DNA of 64,000 nucleotides from Gigaspora margarita (GCA_009809945.1 WTPW01000326.1:225491-289490), one strand, 5' to 3'; positions 22,685-33,419 are shown, counted from the stretch's first letter. Made by a program: numbers and translations. Notes: generated by a model from the letters alone, not told the origin.

Positions 22685-22861
22685 TATTGTATGGATTTGA
22701 GAGGTTGCTTATTTTCGGAATAAAAAAAATTACTATTGTTTTTGGCTTAAAAACATGAGGTAGCTTATTTTCGGGTATTAGAGGTTTTTAGGTTTTTTGC
22801 TCAAAACCAAGGGGGTTGCTTATTTTCGGAGTTGCTTATTTTTGGGAATATATGGTATATC

Positions 22862-23250
22862 GCTTATGTCACTTATGATAATTGTAATATTTATCATTAT
22901 AAATCAATGCTTATAATGCTTATTCTAAAATGTATTTAAAAACACAGAATTTCCCTTAGTCAAATTAGACCAAGACATCTCTACTTCTCTTTATATTTAT
23001 TACATATCCTGTAAAAGTGATTTCTTAGGAATAGAAACCTAGAAATAGCCCTCTTGCTTATTATTATTAAAAAGAAACTGTTGTTAAAATACAAATAATA
23101 TTACAAACTGCCTACAGAAAAAAGTATAGTTTCTTATAGACTAAAAAATTATATCTACCTCTTGAACACTGCTATAAACTGATAAAGGATCCCTGTAGCT
23201 GTGTTGTTGTTATAGTAAGGAGTTAAAAAAGCCCTCTCTACTGTAACAAT
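22862..23250. repeat. Right copy of the direct repeat flanking the gap region
   Basis: Same orientation and order as 20640-21275, ending CTCTCTACTGTAAC. See that entry. Together they bracket the 21360-22855 element. Confidence 0.55.
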
Positions 23251-23511
23251 AATTTTTATCAAAAATTACTAATAACTCTAAAATTTGTTTAACAAAAAAA
23301 TTGCAAAATTTTGGTAGAAACAATGCTTTAACCAAGCACCCAACCCAAACACTAACTACTTAATTTATTACTTTAATTTCTTTGCTTTATTTGATTGTTT
23401 TGATTGTTTTGATTTTCACATTACATCTGATCTCAAAATATGATTGGTTTGTGGCACAAAAAATCACATGCCCAGAAAATTTTTTGTAGATAAGCTTCTA
23501 TAACTTAGGTA
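23251..23511. mobile_element. Probable decayed MITE
   Basis: The right part, TTTTCACATTACATCTGATC then TCAAAATATGATTGG, resembles the right end of the element at 23914-24266 with its CpG sites lost. The left end is not clear. Confidence 0.35.
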
Positions 23512-23911
23512 CAGTACAGGATGCTTAAAGGCTTCACAAATTTTAAAAGCTAATAATATTTAATATAAAAAAATATCACAAAAAACAAGCTACTATTTGG
23601 TAGTTTAGCTAATTTGCTACAACTTAGTGACCTTATTTTTTTTAAAAAAATCATTGTATATTTTTTTTCAATTAATGAGTTTAAAAGTATAGTATTTTTA
23701 TATGATACATAAAAATTTGGCCCAAAATGGGACAAGTCACATGTTTTAACTTACTGCCATTGGCTAATTTTAAAATTAATTTTAAAATATTTTTTAATTA
23801 TTAATTTTTAACCAATCAAATTGCAAAAATGCACAAAGACATCAAATTTTATTATGAAAATTTTGAAAATGGGACAAATTTATAAATTCAGCCTTTAAAT
23901 GTCCTGCACTA
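23512..23911. mobile_element. MITE, CAGTACTGG family, copy 4
   Basis: 400 bp flanked by TA. Ends CAGTACAGGATGCTTAAAGG and, on the minus strand, TAGTGCAGGACATTTAAAGG. Divergent from the other copies inside but with the same terminal pattern. The 61-codon minus-strand frame within it has no known motif. Confidence 0.7.
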
Positions 23912-23913
23912 TA

Positions 23914-24266
23914 GCTTTTCCGCAAAAATTTGTTCACCCCCTGAAATTTTAGTCAATCAAAATTTAAGATCAGATGTAACGTGATAGTCAAAACAAACGT
24001 TTTTTGTTTTCTAAGTAAAAAGTTGCGCATAAACCTAAAAACGCGTTATAGTTGAGGTTAGAGTGAGAACAACGTAGGATTAGAACGCTCTATTAGTAAA
24101 ATTTCACGAGGAACATTTTTAATTAGGCCGTAGAAGGTGGTTTCCTAATTACAATTTAAAGCTATTTTTGTTTTTTTTTTAGTTTCGTTTCGAATTTTAC
24201 GTTACACCTGATCCTGAAATTCGATTGGCCAATATTACAAGAGTGAACAATTTTTTGTGGGAGAGC
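23914..24266. mobile_element. CpG-rich TIR element, GCTYTCC ends
   Basis: The ends read GCTTTTCCGCAAAAATTT and, on the minus strand, GCTCTCCCACAAAAAATT, then GTTCAC, flanked by TA. Both ends continue into AGATCAGATGTAACGT or GGATCAGGTGTAACGT. About 353 bp, non-coding. Confidence 0.65.
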
Positions 24267-24339
24267 TAGGGACGTTGAGCTACTACCGTCGCATGTAGAA
24301 AGGCAATCGGTGATGTATTTTCTATATATGATTTATCAG

Positions 24340-24420
24340 TGAGTATGTAATATCTGAGTAAGTATGAGATAATTGAGTAAGTACGAGGCAATAAAGTAAG
24401 TATGAGGTAATCAGGTTATA
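24340..24420. repeat. Minisatellite, unit about 19-20 bp
   Basis: Four imperfect copies of GAGTAAGTATGAGATAATT-like sequence in tandem. Confidence 0.75.
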
Positions 24421-24900
24421 GTATTTTAGCAGGCATGGGAAAATCGATGGGTGTTAATTTCGTCTTTTCTGCAACTCAACTTTCGTTCATTCTGATTACA
24501 TCGATCCCTCCCCCGACTCGAAGTGATGCAATATTTGATTGAATGCTTGCTGTGACATCTGCTATAAAATTGTGGCCTGTCGAGACGACAGCCACATGAA
24601 TAATAATAGCTTGTCGTGATGACAACCATGCAACAGTTAAACAAACAAAAAACGATTCTCACAGAGGCTACGTAGGTCGTTCAATAGCAGAAGGGCAATA
24701 CCCATTTATATTCTTCATGAACAATATTCGTTTTTTTTCTTTTTTTTTTGGCGGGTGCACTAGGGTTTCGTCTTTTCAATTTAGTCTTCATCTTTCATCA
24801 AATGAATTGGGATTTCACCTTTCGGTGGCCAGGCCACTTTGTTTAGTTTCATCTTTCGTCATTATACTGACCTAAAGACTATAATTTTAACACAAAGCAT
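24421..24900. other. CpG-containing spacer, no gene recognised
   Basis: A 78-codon minus-strand frame (24426-24662) is Cys/Arg/Ser-rich without a recognisable domain. The start of the interval otherwise looks like unique or little-decayed DNA. Confidence 0.35.
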
Positions 24901-24909
24901 TATAATATT

Positions 24910-25022
24910 TAGATACAGCAGCATTATTGCATTACAACATTACGACATTATGGCATTACGGCATTACGGAATTACGGCATTACGGCATTGCGGCATTACA
25001 ACATTACGGCATTACGACCAAT
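24910..25022 (+). repeat. 9 bp minisatellite GCATTACGG
   Basis: About twelve units of GCATTACGG with scattered changes. Because 9 is a multiple of 3, the array stays open and gives a repetitive ALRHYGIT-type peptide within a 61-codon frame (24839-25024); I do not regard that as a gene. Confidence 0.85.
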
Positions 25023-25572
25023 AATTACGACAAATAATACGGTACTTGCCGTAACCGTATTTATTTGCCGAGTTAATTCTACCACCACAAACGCGCAGCT
25101 ACCTAGTATGTTAATTCTGAAACCCCTATTATTAGATAAATAAAAAAAATGGGTAAATACTTTTGAATCCGGACCAAAATGTTATTACGGGTTCAAAATA
25201 ATTACCCAAATTAATAGAATTCATAGATCACTAATTACGTCTTACTAAATAAATTTGATAAAATAAAATTGGTCGAGTGATGATCATGTCATAAATGATT
25301 GCCAAGACTTGGAGTTTTTCAATTTTATCAATTATTATTTTACCATATTTGGCCATTAAAAACTTCGTACCCCATAAGCGGATCCTATATTTTTCCGACA
25401 AATATTTCCCGACCACGTCAAAGTCCCGACAAGTTAGTCCGCATTAAGTTAGGGTTAGGGTTACTTCCGGTCAATTTTTGCTGGAATTTTATTTGTCGGG
25501 AAAATGTTAAATAAGTTATGATACACAATCTTTCTTAAATTATATCATATCGTCATAATACATATTATGAGC
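25023..25572. other. CpG-containing spacer with a possible 120 bp MITE
   Basis: At 25388-25507 TTTTTCCGACAAATATTTCC and GGAATTTTATTTGTCGGGAA form an inverted pair, with internal CCCGAC repeats and TTAGGGTTAGGGTT. No TSD found, so the MITE call is weak. The rest has no recognised feature. Confidence 0.4.
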
Positions 25573-26263
25573 TAGAGCTTGGACTCGAGTTAACTCGAAT
25601 CAAAAGTATTTATTCAAGTCAAACTAATCTCGTTCATGGTTACACGTGCAAGTCTTATTAAAATCAACCACTTAAATATATATAATATATCTAATTATCA
25701 ATAACATTATTATTTTCTGATCAAATATCCCTATTTGTATAATGCGTATAATCCATGTATTTTTTTTTTTGTATAATTTTTTCAATTCATATCAGAAATA
25801 TAAATTTCAATCAATATTATTTGTGTGATCTATTCGATTCGTTTAAATGCAGTTGTTGTTGTTTTAAAAATACTAATGTAAACTATTCCTATAAAAAAAG
25901 TTTATCATTTTATTTTGTAAACATACGCTATGTAATTGGAAAAGCTGAATAATTTCTATTATTTGAATGTAAATATGTAACATTTATGGACAAAGCATGG
26001 ATTAGAAACCTCGGATTAACTTTTTATAGGAAATTTAAATTCATGAATAATTATAGTAAATAACTTTTATTTTATTTACATTTAATTGCTAATAAAAAAA
26101 GTCGAATATTCGGATAAAATTTTTTACAGGGCAAGATTAAACATAGCGGGCTTAAATTTGATTGGATGATCTACACGAAATGTTACACGTATATTTTACA
26201 TATTAGCGTAACGTTTTACCATTGCAAATATGGTCTGGCAGGCAGCTGATGCATCAATAGTAG

Positions 26264-26362
26264 CCCCTATCTAAAGTAGCACCTAACTAAAATTACGATT
26301 TAATGCATGCACAAAGGGGCTTAATTTTAGTCAGGCGCTACTTTAGATAGGGGGCCACTTTA
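26264..26362. repeat. Foldback, 32 bp arms
   Basis: CCCCTATCTAAAGTAGCACC then TAACTAAAATTA is mirrored by TAATTTTAGTCAGGCGC then TACTTTAGATAGGGG. A compact hairpin-forming MITE inside the hAT element. Confidence 0.7.
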
Positions 26363-26615
26363 AATGCAACATACCAAAAAAAAAAATCGCACCCTTCAGT
26401 CTATAAACTATCAAAGAAATTCGGTAAGTCGTGAAGTGATTCGGAAGTTAGATGAGAGGTATTTTGGAATGTTTAAATTTAACCTATAGGTGCAATAAAT
26501 CCATTAAACTCTTCAATTCAAGCCGTTTTATTTGTGAAAGCTTATTTTTCGTAAACCAAACTAACAAAAAAAAAAAGACGACAAAGCAGGCCAATACGTA
26601 GTTGAGAGTTATATG

Positions 26616-27864
26616 TAGTGCTCCGAATCGGGTCGGGTCAACCCGAAACCCGACCCGAAATTTCGGGTCGGGTCGTGTTCGGGTTAGAAATATCTGACCC
26701 GAAAATTTCGGGTCGGGGTCGGGGTCGGGTTCGGGTTGAACGTCAACCCGACCCGAACCCGACCCGACCCGACCCGAAAATTATCCAATTTATAGATGCG
26801 CGAAATTAGCATTTTATGTTTTTTTTTTGGTTCTAATAGCAAGTGAATATGTATTTTTAAATAATATTTTAAATAAAACTTCAAAAGACAGTCAAGTATG
26901 CACCAATCAGATTTCTTCAAACGATCGACACAAAATTGTCACTCGATTTTGATTGGTTAACGGCCGCAGATCTTCAAGTTTTGGCCCACATTACATAATT
27001 GTTTACTAATTTCCGGCCGTTAGTAACTTTCGATTTTTTCATTACAAAAATAGAATTTTTGGAAAATAATCCCGCATTATTGTAAAATTGACCCAGGAAC
27101 AATTTTCACTTAATAGGTTCTGTGGTTTCATTAGTAGAATTTCGAGTAATTAGGCCAAATTTTTCTTAGCCAATCAAAATCGAGAATCTGCCGCTAAGGG
27201 TATAACGTGAAAATCATATTTTTTAAAAAACTGTCGATACTTAACTTGAAATTTCAACTATATTTTTTACTTTAGAATATTACACGTATTGAAATTAGTT
27301 TAATTCATTGAAGAGAGCTGATTAAATTAAAAATCCCTGGTAATAATATTATATACTTTTTTCGACTGAAAATATCTCAGCAATCACCTATCTAATTCGA
27401 TCAAAGTTTTGAAAAAACTTAACTGCTGACTTTTTTTTAACAATCGCCTAAATTCTTTTTTAACTTCGAACAATAATTTCTCGACGGCAAAATCAGTAAA
27501 GTTTTTTTATATTAATTACATGAATCCATAGTATAAAAATAAAGAAAACTTTCATTGCTTCTGAATATGCAATGCACGATTCTTAGTGTAGTAGCCCGCT
27601 GAATTTATAAGCATACCACGCTTAGATTTGATTAGCGAACTTCGATGACCATCATTACATGAATTATTAAACGTTTAAGAACAAAAAGGGTGAATAAATT
27701 CATTTTTTAAAAAAATTTAATATATTAGTCCTAAAATTTCGGGTCGGGTTCGGGTCGTGTCGGGTCGGGTTCGGGTCGGGTCGGGTCGGGTCGAGTTCGG
27801 TTCGGGTTGAAGCTCTAACCCGAAAATTTTCAACCCGACCCGACCCGACCCGTTCGGAGCACTA
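26616..27864. mobile_element. hAT-type element with GGGTCG subterminal arrays, exact 8 bp TSD
   Basis: The ends read TAGTGCTCCGAATCGGGTC and, on the minus strand, TAGTGCTCCGAACGGGTCGG. GTTATATG is duplicated exactly at 26608-26615 and 27865-27872. Both subterminal regions (26632-26790, 27735-27855) are arrays of GGGTCG and GGGTTCG in both orientations with embedded AATTTTCGGG. These are the only strongly GC-rich stretches of the window. The 63-78 codon frames across them are repeat artefacts. The AT-rich core has no transposase. Confidence 0.85.
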
Positions 27865-29263
27865 GTTATATGGTTTATAGATTTTGTGAGTCAAGTAGTG
27901 GTACAGCAACTGTATAACGATTATACAATGAAATTAAAGATCAGTTTGATATTAGAGCGAGCATTAAAAGTTGGTTCTGATTATTATTATTTTTTTTATT
28001 ATTTTACTAGCTTTCTAGAATAGGTTTAAATATTTATCGTATTTTTTTTCTTTTTTGATTCGTAAAATAGTATGTTAGGATTTTTTAATAAAATTTTTGT
28101 TTGTCAAAATTTTGTTTGCAATAGGATTATAAATTTAGGGTTGAAGTGATTGATATTTTATGGTAAAGGCTTCTGCTAGTATTAATTTAGTCACAGATAT
28201 AATTATCTTTATACACTTTGGTTTTTTCATTCGTAACGATTTAGTTCAAGTTTAATCACGGGGATTATCTACAAATATTGACCAATTACAATGAAAGCCT
28301 GCTATATTGCAGGATTATTAATCGATGTATTGACAGAAGTTATTCAATTTATTTTACGCAATGTTCTCATTTAAGTTCATTGTATTTGTGTGAGCTTAGT
28401 AACAGGTAGAAAAATCATTTAATAATTTGATAAGATCAATAATTATTGATTATTTCAAATTTTTTTTTTAATCTTATACTAGTTGCGCTAAATTTGATTA
28501 TTGCATTCATAAACTGTATTTATTTATTTATTTTTATTTACATAATGTTACTCTTAGGCTTTTTTATAAATAATCTTTATATATGTATAAATAATGATAC
28601 GGCCAACTCATACATGGGTTTACCAAAATTCCAGGCCTGAATACTTCGAAGTACATTTGAATCATGGTCGGCTGGATCGGAATTGATCAATTTTGCCCAA
28701 AATCATTAAAAATTTTACTAATGAAATCATATCCTTTCATTAAGTAAAAATGCCCTGCTGATAATTTTGCTATCGAACCTGTTGACGACTAGGTCTAAAT
28801 TCAGGCCTCGATCTGACGTACCCAACCCGGAAATTTGATTACTCTTCTGTAAATAATGATATGGCCGATGGAAAAATTATGGGCCAGGGTCGAACCTTAA
28901 AAGTTCAAGCTGATCGACTAGACCGACCTTTTTGTTAGAACAATTTTTCTGATCAGAATTAGTCACTATATTTATATCAATATGTAAAAGAATCAGGCCA
29001 TTCCTTGCCAAAATTCTAGTGATACTAAATTATTTAGTTTTTATTCGTTTTGTCTTAGAGAAATTATAGCCGTTAGTACTTTATGTTGATTAATTGTCTA
29101 TGCAATCGATCATACCAGAAAGTCCGTTCCTTATACTTATTGTTCCAATTTATCATTTAATTTAATAATACATAACTCGAGTTAGAAAACCCTGATTCGA
29201 ATTAACGGCTTACTCTATTTAGGTCGAATCAATTCGAGTTAAAGTCCAATCACTATTATGAGC

Positions 29264-29690
29264 GTTCCAAGCGCCTTAATCAATAGGTTAAATGTGTCAA
29301 AATTTAATTATTATTAACTAGAGATGGGCAAGGTAAAAAGTCATATCAAACAATGCAACGTCTTTCTAATAATGATTACTAAGCTTTTTCATTATTACAA
29401 ATGTTTTTAAATGACTGATCACCTTTCAATTATCATTACCAGTAAAGAAATTTGTCATACCTATTAATATATGAGTGTTAGTTTATAATAAAAATTATAA
29501 TAAAAATACATAAATTAATTATAACTTTAAATTGACATTATTTTTAGTTTACATAATATCTTTTTTTCAAATTTGAAATTAAGCATATTGAAAATAGTAA
29601 AATAAAATTATTTGATCACTTTTTTATTTTTGTAAACTTTGCCTATTTTTCTTAATAAAATGTTTTAAAAAGAAAAATTTTCTAATTTAA
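29264..29690. other. AT-rich spacer with a possible lone hAT end
   Basis: At about 29323 TAGAGATGGGCAAGGTAAA resembles a hAT left end, but no matching right end was found. No coding signal. Confidence 0.3.
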
Positions 29691-30232
29691 GGTTATAAAT
29701 ATTATACTAAACAAAGTTTACTTAGGTACAAAATGGATTGCCTTAGTGATAAAATAAGTTTAATATATTAAGATTAACAATTGCAGTTTTTCTTTATAAC
29801 TCTTTTTATTAAAACAATTGGGGTTTTTGCCTTGATAATGCCTATGGCACTAGAAATTTTTTTGAATAAACAGTAAATAATTATTGTGTAATTCAAACAA
29901 CCCAAATTTGATTTTCCATTAATTTTAGATATGATCTTTACAAAATTTTTTATTATTGGATAAAAATATAAATTGTGTAATAATGTACTATACAAAATTG
30001 TTAGTAAAATATTTACTACATTTCTATTCTATTTTTAGATATTCAAAAATTTTTGGTAAAATTTACAGATTTTCATAACATATTTTAATATTAAGTTAAT
30101 GGTCACAAAATAAACTTTGTGTTTCATAAAATTATGAACTAACAAAATCTCAATTTTGGTTTTGAAACCTTGGTGACCAAGACCCAATTAATCTTAGGTT
30201 CTTAGATAAAGCTGTTTAGTATAAATTTATAA
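29690..30232. mobile_element. Putative MITE, TATACTAAACA ends
   Basis: ATAAATATTATACTAAACAA on the left and, on the minus strand, ATAAATTTATACTAAACAG on the right, both leading into YTTAGGTAC- or CCTAAG-type sequence. TSD unclear. A 73-codon minus-strand frame inside has no motif. Confidence 0.4.
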
Positions 30233-30596
30233 TAATGGCAAAAAACTAAAATTATTTTCTAAATGTTTTACTATAAAAAAATTAAAATTTTTTATAAAAA
30301 TTTTTATTTCAATTTTTATATAGTAAGATATTTAAAAACCTGTTATTGACTTTGTTATTGTTATAAAATTTTATACCAAATAATGTTACTTAAGAGCCCA
30401 AAATTGATTTCTTAATAAAAAAAAATATACTTATTACTTTGGTTATTTGAATAAATAATATTTCAATAATTTTTTTCTTTATTGATATTTTTTAAAATTA
30501 ATATAAATATTGTTAGAACTTAATGTATTAATATTTTAAATTTTTTGCTAATAACATTAAAATATTGATATATAACAGAATAATATATATGATGAT

Positions 30597-30786
30597 AGAG
30601 TTCCTACAAACCCGGATCAAATCAAACTTTAGGCCAGGTTTGAGTTTGATTTGATTTCAAATCAAACCTGATCTCAAACTAGCATTAAAAAAATTATTTG
30701 AGTTTGATTTGAAGCAAATTTTTTAGTTAAATTTGAGTCTGGTTTGGGTTTGAGTTTGAAGTTTGCAAACTAGATTGAGTTTGAAT
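30597..30786. mobile_element. Left part of a hAT-like element with TTTGAGTTTGA repeats
   Basis: It starts TAGAGTTCCTACAAACCCGG and continues as repeats of GGTTTGAGTTTGATTTG in both orientations. Inverted copies of the same repeats occur at 33357-33420, so the element probably spanned about 30597-33430 before two TIR elements and a retroposon inserted. The right terminus is not recognisable. Confidence 0.4.
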
Positions 30787-30787
30787 A

Positions 30788-31325
30788 CTGTATATTGCTA
30801 CCTCTGAAAATAAACTACTCCTTTTTTTTGTCAAGAAATGCAAAAATGTCTTTAACTAGAAAATAAGCTAACCATGATTAATGAAAGTTGCTACATAGTA
30901 AAGTCTAAATTTTACTAAGTAAATCGATTAAAGTCACTTAAGTAAACTTATTCAGGAGCTCAAATACATATATTTTAAATTTACAATAAAATTGAAGAAG
31001 TTTTAATTAATTGGATTTTAATATTTATGTTCAACAAAAAGATTAAAATTTTATTAACAAAATGTATTTGTTGAATATAAAAATTAAAAGTCAAATAATA
31101 AAAAGTATTCATATTTTGATGAAATTTTTAGGTTAGATATAGTTTAGTCTCCCAAATAAGTTTACTTAAGTGCTAATAATAGATTTATATAGTAGAATTT
31201 TGACTTTACTATGTAACTATTATTGGTGATTGACCAAAAATCAATTTTATCTGAAAATAAGTAATCCCAGATTTTTTGTATCCAAAAACATCCAAAAAAG
31301 GTAGCTTATTTTCAGAAATATACAG
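30788..31325. mobile_element. AAATAAGC-family TIR element with foldback core, copy 3
   Basis: 538 bp flanked by TA. Ends CTGTATATTGCTACCTCTG and, on the minus strand, CTGTATATTTCTGAAAATA. The core is a large inverted repeat: AGTAAAGTCTAAATTTTACT, ACTTAAGTAAACTT and ATTTTTAATTTTTA-type arms mirror each other around about 31050. No coding capacity. Confidence 0.75.
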
Positions 31326-31336
31326 TAATATAAATA

Positions 31337-32064
31337 CTGTATATTGCCAAAATAAACTACTTCCAAAAATAAACTACTCCGGTATTGGTCAAAAAACTCA
31401 AAAACATCTTTGATCTGAAAATAAACTACTCCACAATCGATAAAAGTTGCTATATAGTAAAGTCCAAACTTTACTAAGCAAATCGAATAAAGTCACTTAA
31501 GTAAACTTATTTAGGAGATCAAATACACATTCTCTAAAATTTACAACAAAAATGGAGAACTTTTTATTAATTGGTTTTTAATTTTTACTTTCAATAAAGA
31601 GATTAAAATTTTATTAACAAAATATATTTGATGAATGTTAAAATTAAAAGTAAATAATAAAAAGTACTCTTATTTTAATGAAATTTTAGTATATGTATAG
31701 TTTAGACTAGAGTTGTTGGTGAAACTAGTTAGTTTCACCAGGACCATCCGGTGCACCATGGTGCACCATCGGTGCACCGTTGAAGATTTGAATTTTTTAT
31801 AATTATCAGTGCACCAGTTTCGGCGCACCAGTCTTGGTGTACCACAGTGCTCCATTGAAGATTTGTTTCACCTGCAACTCTAGTTTAGACTTCCAAACAA
31901 GTTTACTTAAGTGCTGATAATCGATTTACATAGTAAAATTTAGACTTTACTATGTAACAACTATTAGCAACTGACCATAAATTGATTATATTTGAAAATA
32001 AGCTACCTCAGATTTTTAGTGTCCAAAATCGTCCAAAAAGTAGCTTATTTTTCAGAAACATAGG
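31337..32064. mobile_element. AAATAAGC-family TIR element with foldback core, copy 4
   Basis: It starts 11 bp after copy 3, flanked by TA, with the same ends and foldback core. A 175 bp hAT MITE is inserted in the right arm (31708-31882). The left end carries AAATAAACTACT twice. Confidence 0.75.
31708..31882. mobile_element. 175 bp hAT MITE with exact 8 bp TSD and GGTGCACC repeats
   Basis: Ends TAGAGTTGTTGGTGAAAC and, on the minus strand, TAGAGTTGCAGGTGAAAC. GTTTAGAC is duplicated exactly (31700-31707, 31883-31890). GGTGCACC, GGYGCACC and GGTGTACC palindromes are repeated inside. Confidence 0.88.
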
Positions 32065-32152
32065 TATATTTTTATATTTTAAACAAGTTTACTTAAATAC
32101 AAAGTTAGAATTAAGAAACTTGTTTAAAATTTAAAAATATATTTATATTATT

Positions 32153-33345
32153 GTGGTTGGGTCTTATAGCTTACTTGTTAAGTTGCCAAACCCCCACGGT
32201 AGTTAAGTTAAGGTCCATGGTTCAAGTCGGGCTGGAGGCGAAAAATACTCTGTAACCTAAAAAAAGGAGCCAAAAAATCGAACATGGAGCCCCGTGGAAG
32301 TCCAAGTGAAGTACAGATCTAGTATAGGAATTCCCAGAAGGAGATCTAGCCATAGAGAATTGGCATTACGTGCGGTGGTCGACATTGCAGAAGGTTTTGG
32401 GACAAATAGGTTGCGCGTATAAATCCATAATTGGCAGGGTAGCACCAACAACCTGTAGGCAGTCTAGGGGATCTTGATTGGGAGGGTAATACTAGTGTCA
32501 CAAAAACTGGAGTAATGGGTAATGTGGTGAATATGGTAAAGATCTGTGGCAAAGGATTGGCCTAACTAGGTCTGGAACACCTCTGGCGCTATACAAGATT
32601 GGAAATTGTATTAGGTACTATGTTGTACATTACTAACTTCAGTAATGGGTGCCCTGCTGGTGCGTTATAAGTCAAGGTTCCAGGCCTCCTTGCAATACCA
32701 AGCTGGAAGTGAAAACGACTGTCGGTAGTACACCCACACTAGATGGGAAGCTTATGGCGATCATGCTACAGATGATACCAACTATGGTAGCACTAATAAA
32801 GCAAGTGGTACACTGCAGAATAACAACCTGAATTTTGATAAATCTGGCCATGCCCATTCAGGGAAGGTTGTGGCTCGAGATACGGATCGTGTTATGGCAG
32901 CACCCCAAAAGTTGGCTTGAGATACAAACACGATGGTGGCAGCACAACATGTACTCAAATCAGTGTGGTACTAAATCGAATATAAGGCTACGTACACCAA
33001 TTTGGGAGCAATAAAAGCGAAAAACTGCTGGAATGAACCAAACTGGGAGAAAAAGAAAGTTGCTGCAGGAAGTGGATAGGGGGACAAAGTACTAATAATA
33101 ATATAGAAGATCTTGTATAGAAATAGGTAGGTTGTACGCCAGCTAAGAAGGTAATTGATGGGGTAATAGCCATTAGTTAGATTCTAAAAATAGCAAAGGT
33201 ATGACTAAATTGCTAGGGTGGGTGTCATTAAGTAATTAGTGTAGCACAACTCATAGACTGTAATATTCAATTGTACTAAGTTCTAAGAATTTTAATTAAT
33301 AAAGACTTATAGCGTATAAGCAATTTAAAAAAAAAAAAAAAAAAA
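32153..33345 (+). mobile_element. Long tRNA-headed retroposon A (SINE-like, 1.19 kb)
   Basis: ATTTATATTATT is duplicated at 32141-32152 and 33346-33357, and the element ends in an A-run (33327-33345). The first 80 bases are tRNA-like, with a pol III A box-like TAGCTTACTTG at 32167 and a B box-like GGTTCAAGTCG at 32219. The body, about 1.1 kb, is GC-richer and CpG-containing, with no open frame over about 70 codons. Its length is far beyond the usual SINE. The tail, TSD and head together indicate LINE-assisted retroposition. Two others lie at 50861 and 61548. Confidence 0.8.
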
Positions 33346-33419
33346 ATTTATATTATTCAAACTCAAACTAGTTTGCAAACTTCAAATCAAACTCAAATCA
33401 AACTTTGTTGTTAAAAGAC

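Larger units (their letters stand above)
21360..22855. mobile_element. CCCGAAAATAAGC-family TIR element, copy 2, spanning the gap
   Basis: Ends CTGTAGATTTCCGAAAATA and, on the minus strand, CCATATATTCCCAAAAATA, then AGCAAC, flanked by TA on both sides. It holds several internal AAATAAGCAAC motifs, the small hAT MITE at 21446-21557, a long hairpin at 22600-22684 and the run of N. Its true length is unknown because of the gap. Confidence 0.55.
25573..29255. mobile_element. 3.7 kb hAT element with exact 8 bp TSD, carrying a nested hAT element
   Basis: The ends read TAGAGCTTGGACT and, on the minus strand, TAGTGATTGGACT. The target TTATGAGC is duplicated exactly at 25565-25572 and 29256-29263. 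ACTCGAGTTA and CTCGAATC motifs repeat in both subterminal regions, the kind of array hAT transposases bind. Removing the nested element leaves about 2.4 kb. I see no transposase: the longest frames are about 60-70 codons without motifs. It is therefore non-autonomous or too decayed. CpG is frequent, suggesting less decay than the surroundings. Confidence 0.85.

Noticed and set aside
24910-25022. CRISPR-like array
   Set aside because: Units are contiguous 9-mers without spacers, and the host is eukaryotic.
24839-25024. 61-codon frame with repetitive ALRHYGIT peptide
   Set aside because: Produced by a 9 bp minisatellite; no start context or conserved domain.
26618-26920. Open frames on both strands across the GGGTCG array (63 and 78 codons)
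   Set aside because: They are by-products of hexamer-like repeats lacking stops and lie in a hAT terminal region.
27590-27630. Resemblance to the start of LSU rRNA (CCCGCTGAATTTA then AGCATA)
   Set aside because: Similarity covers only about 25 bases with an indel, within the hAT core, and no further rRNA follows.
32257-33173. Several 60-68 codon frames in retroposon A
   Set aside because: They overlap on both strands, lack motifs, and arise from less AT-rich sequence with fewer stops.
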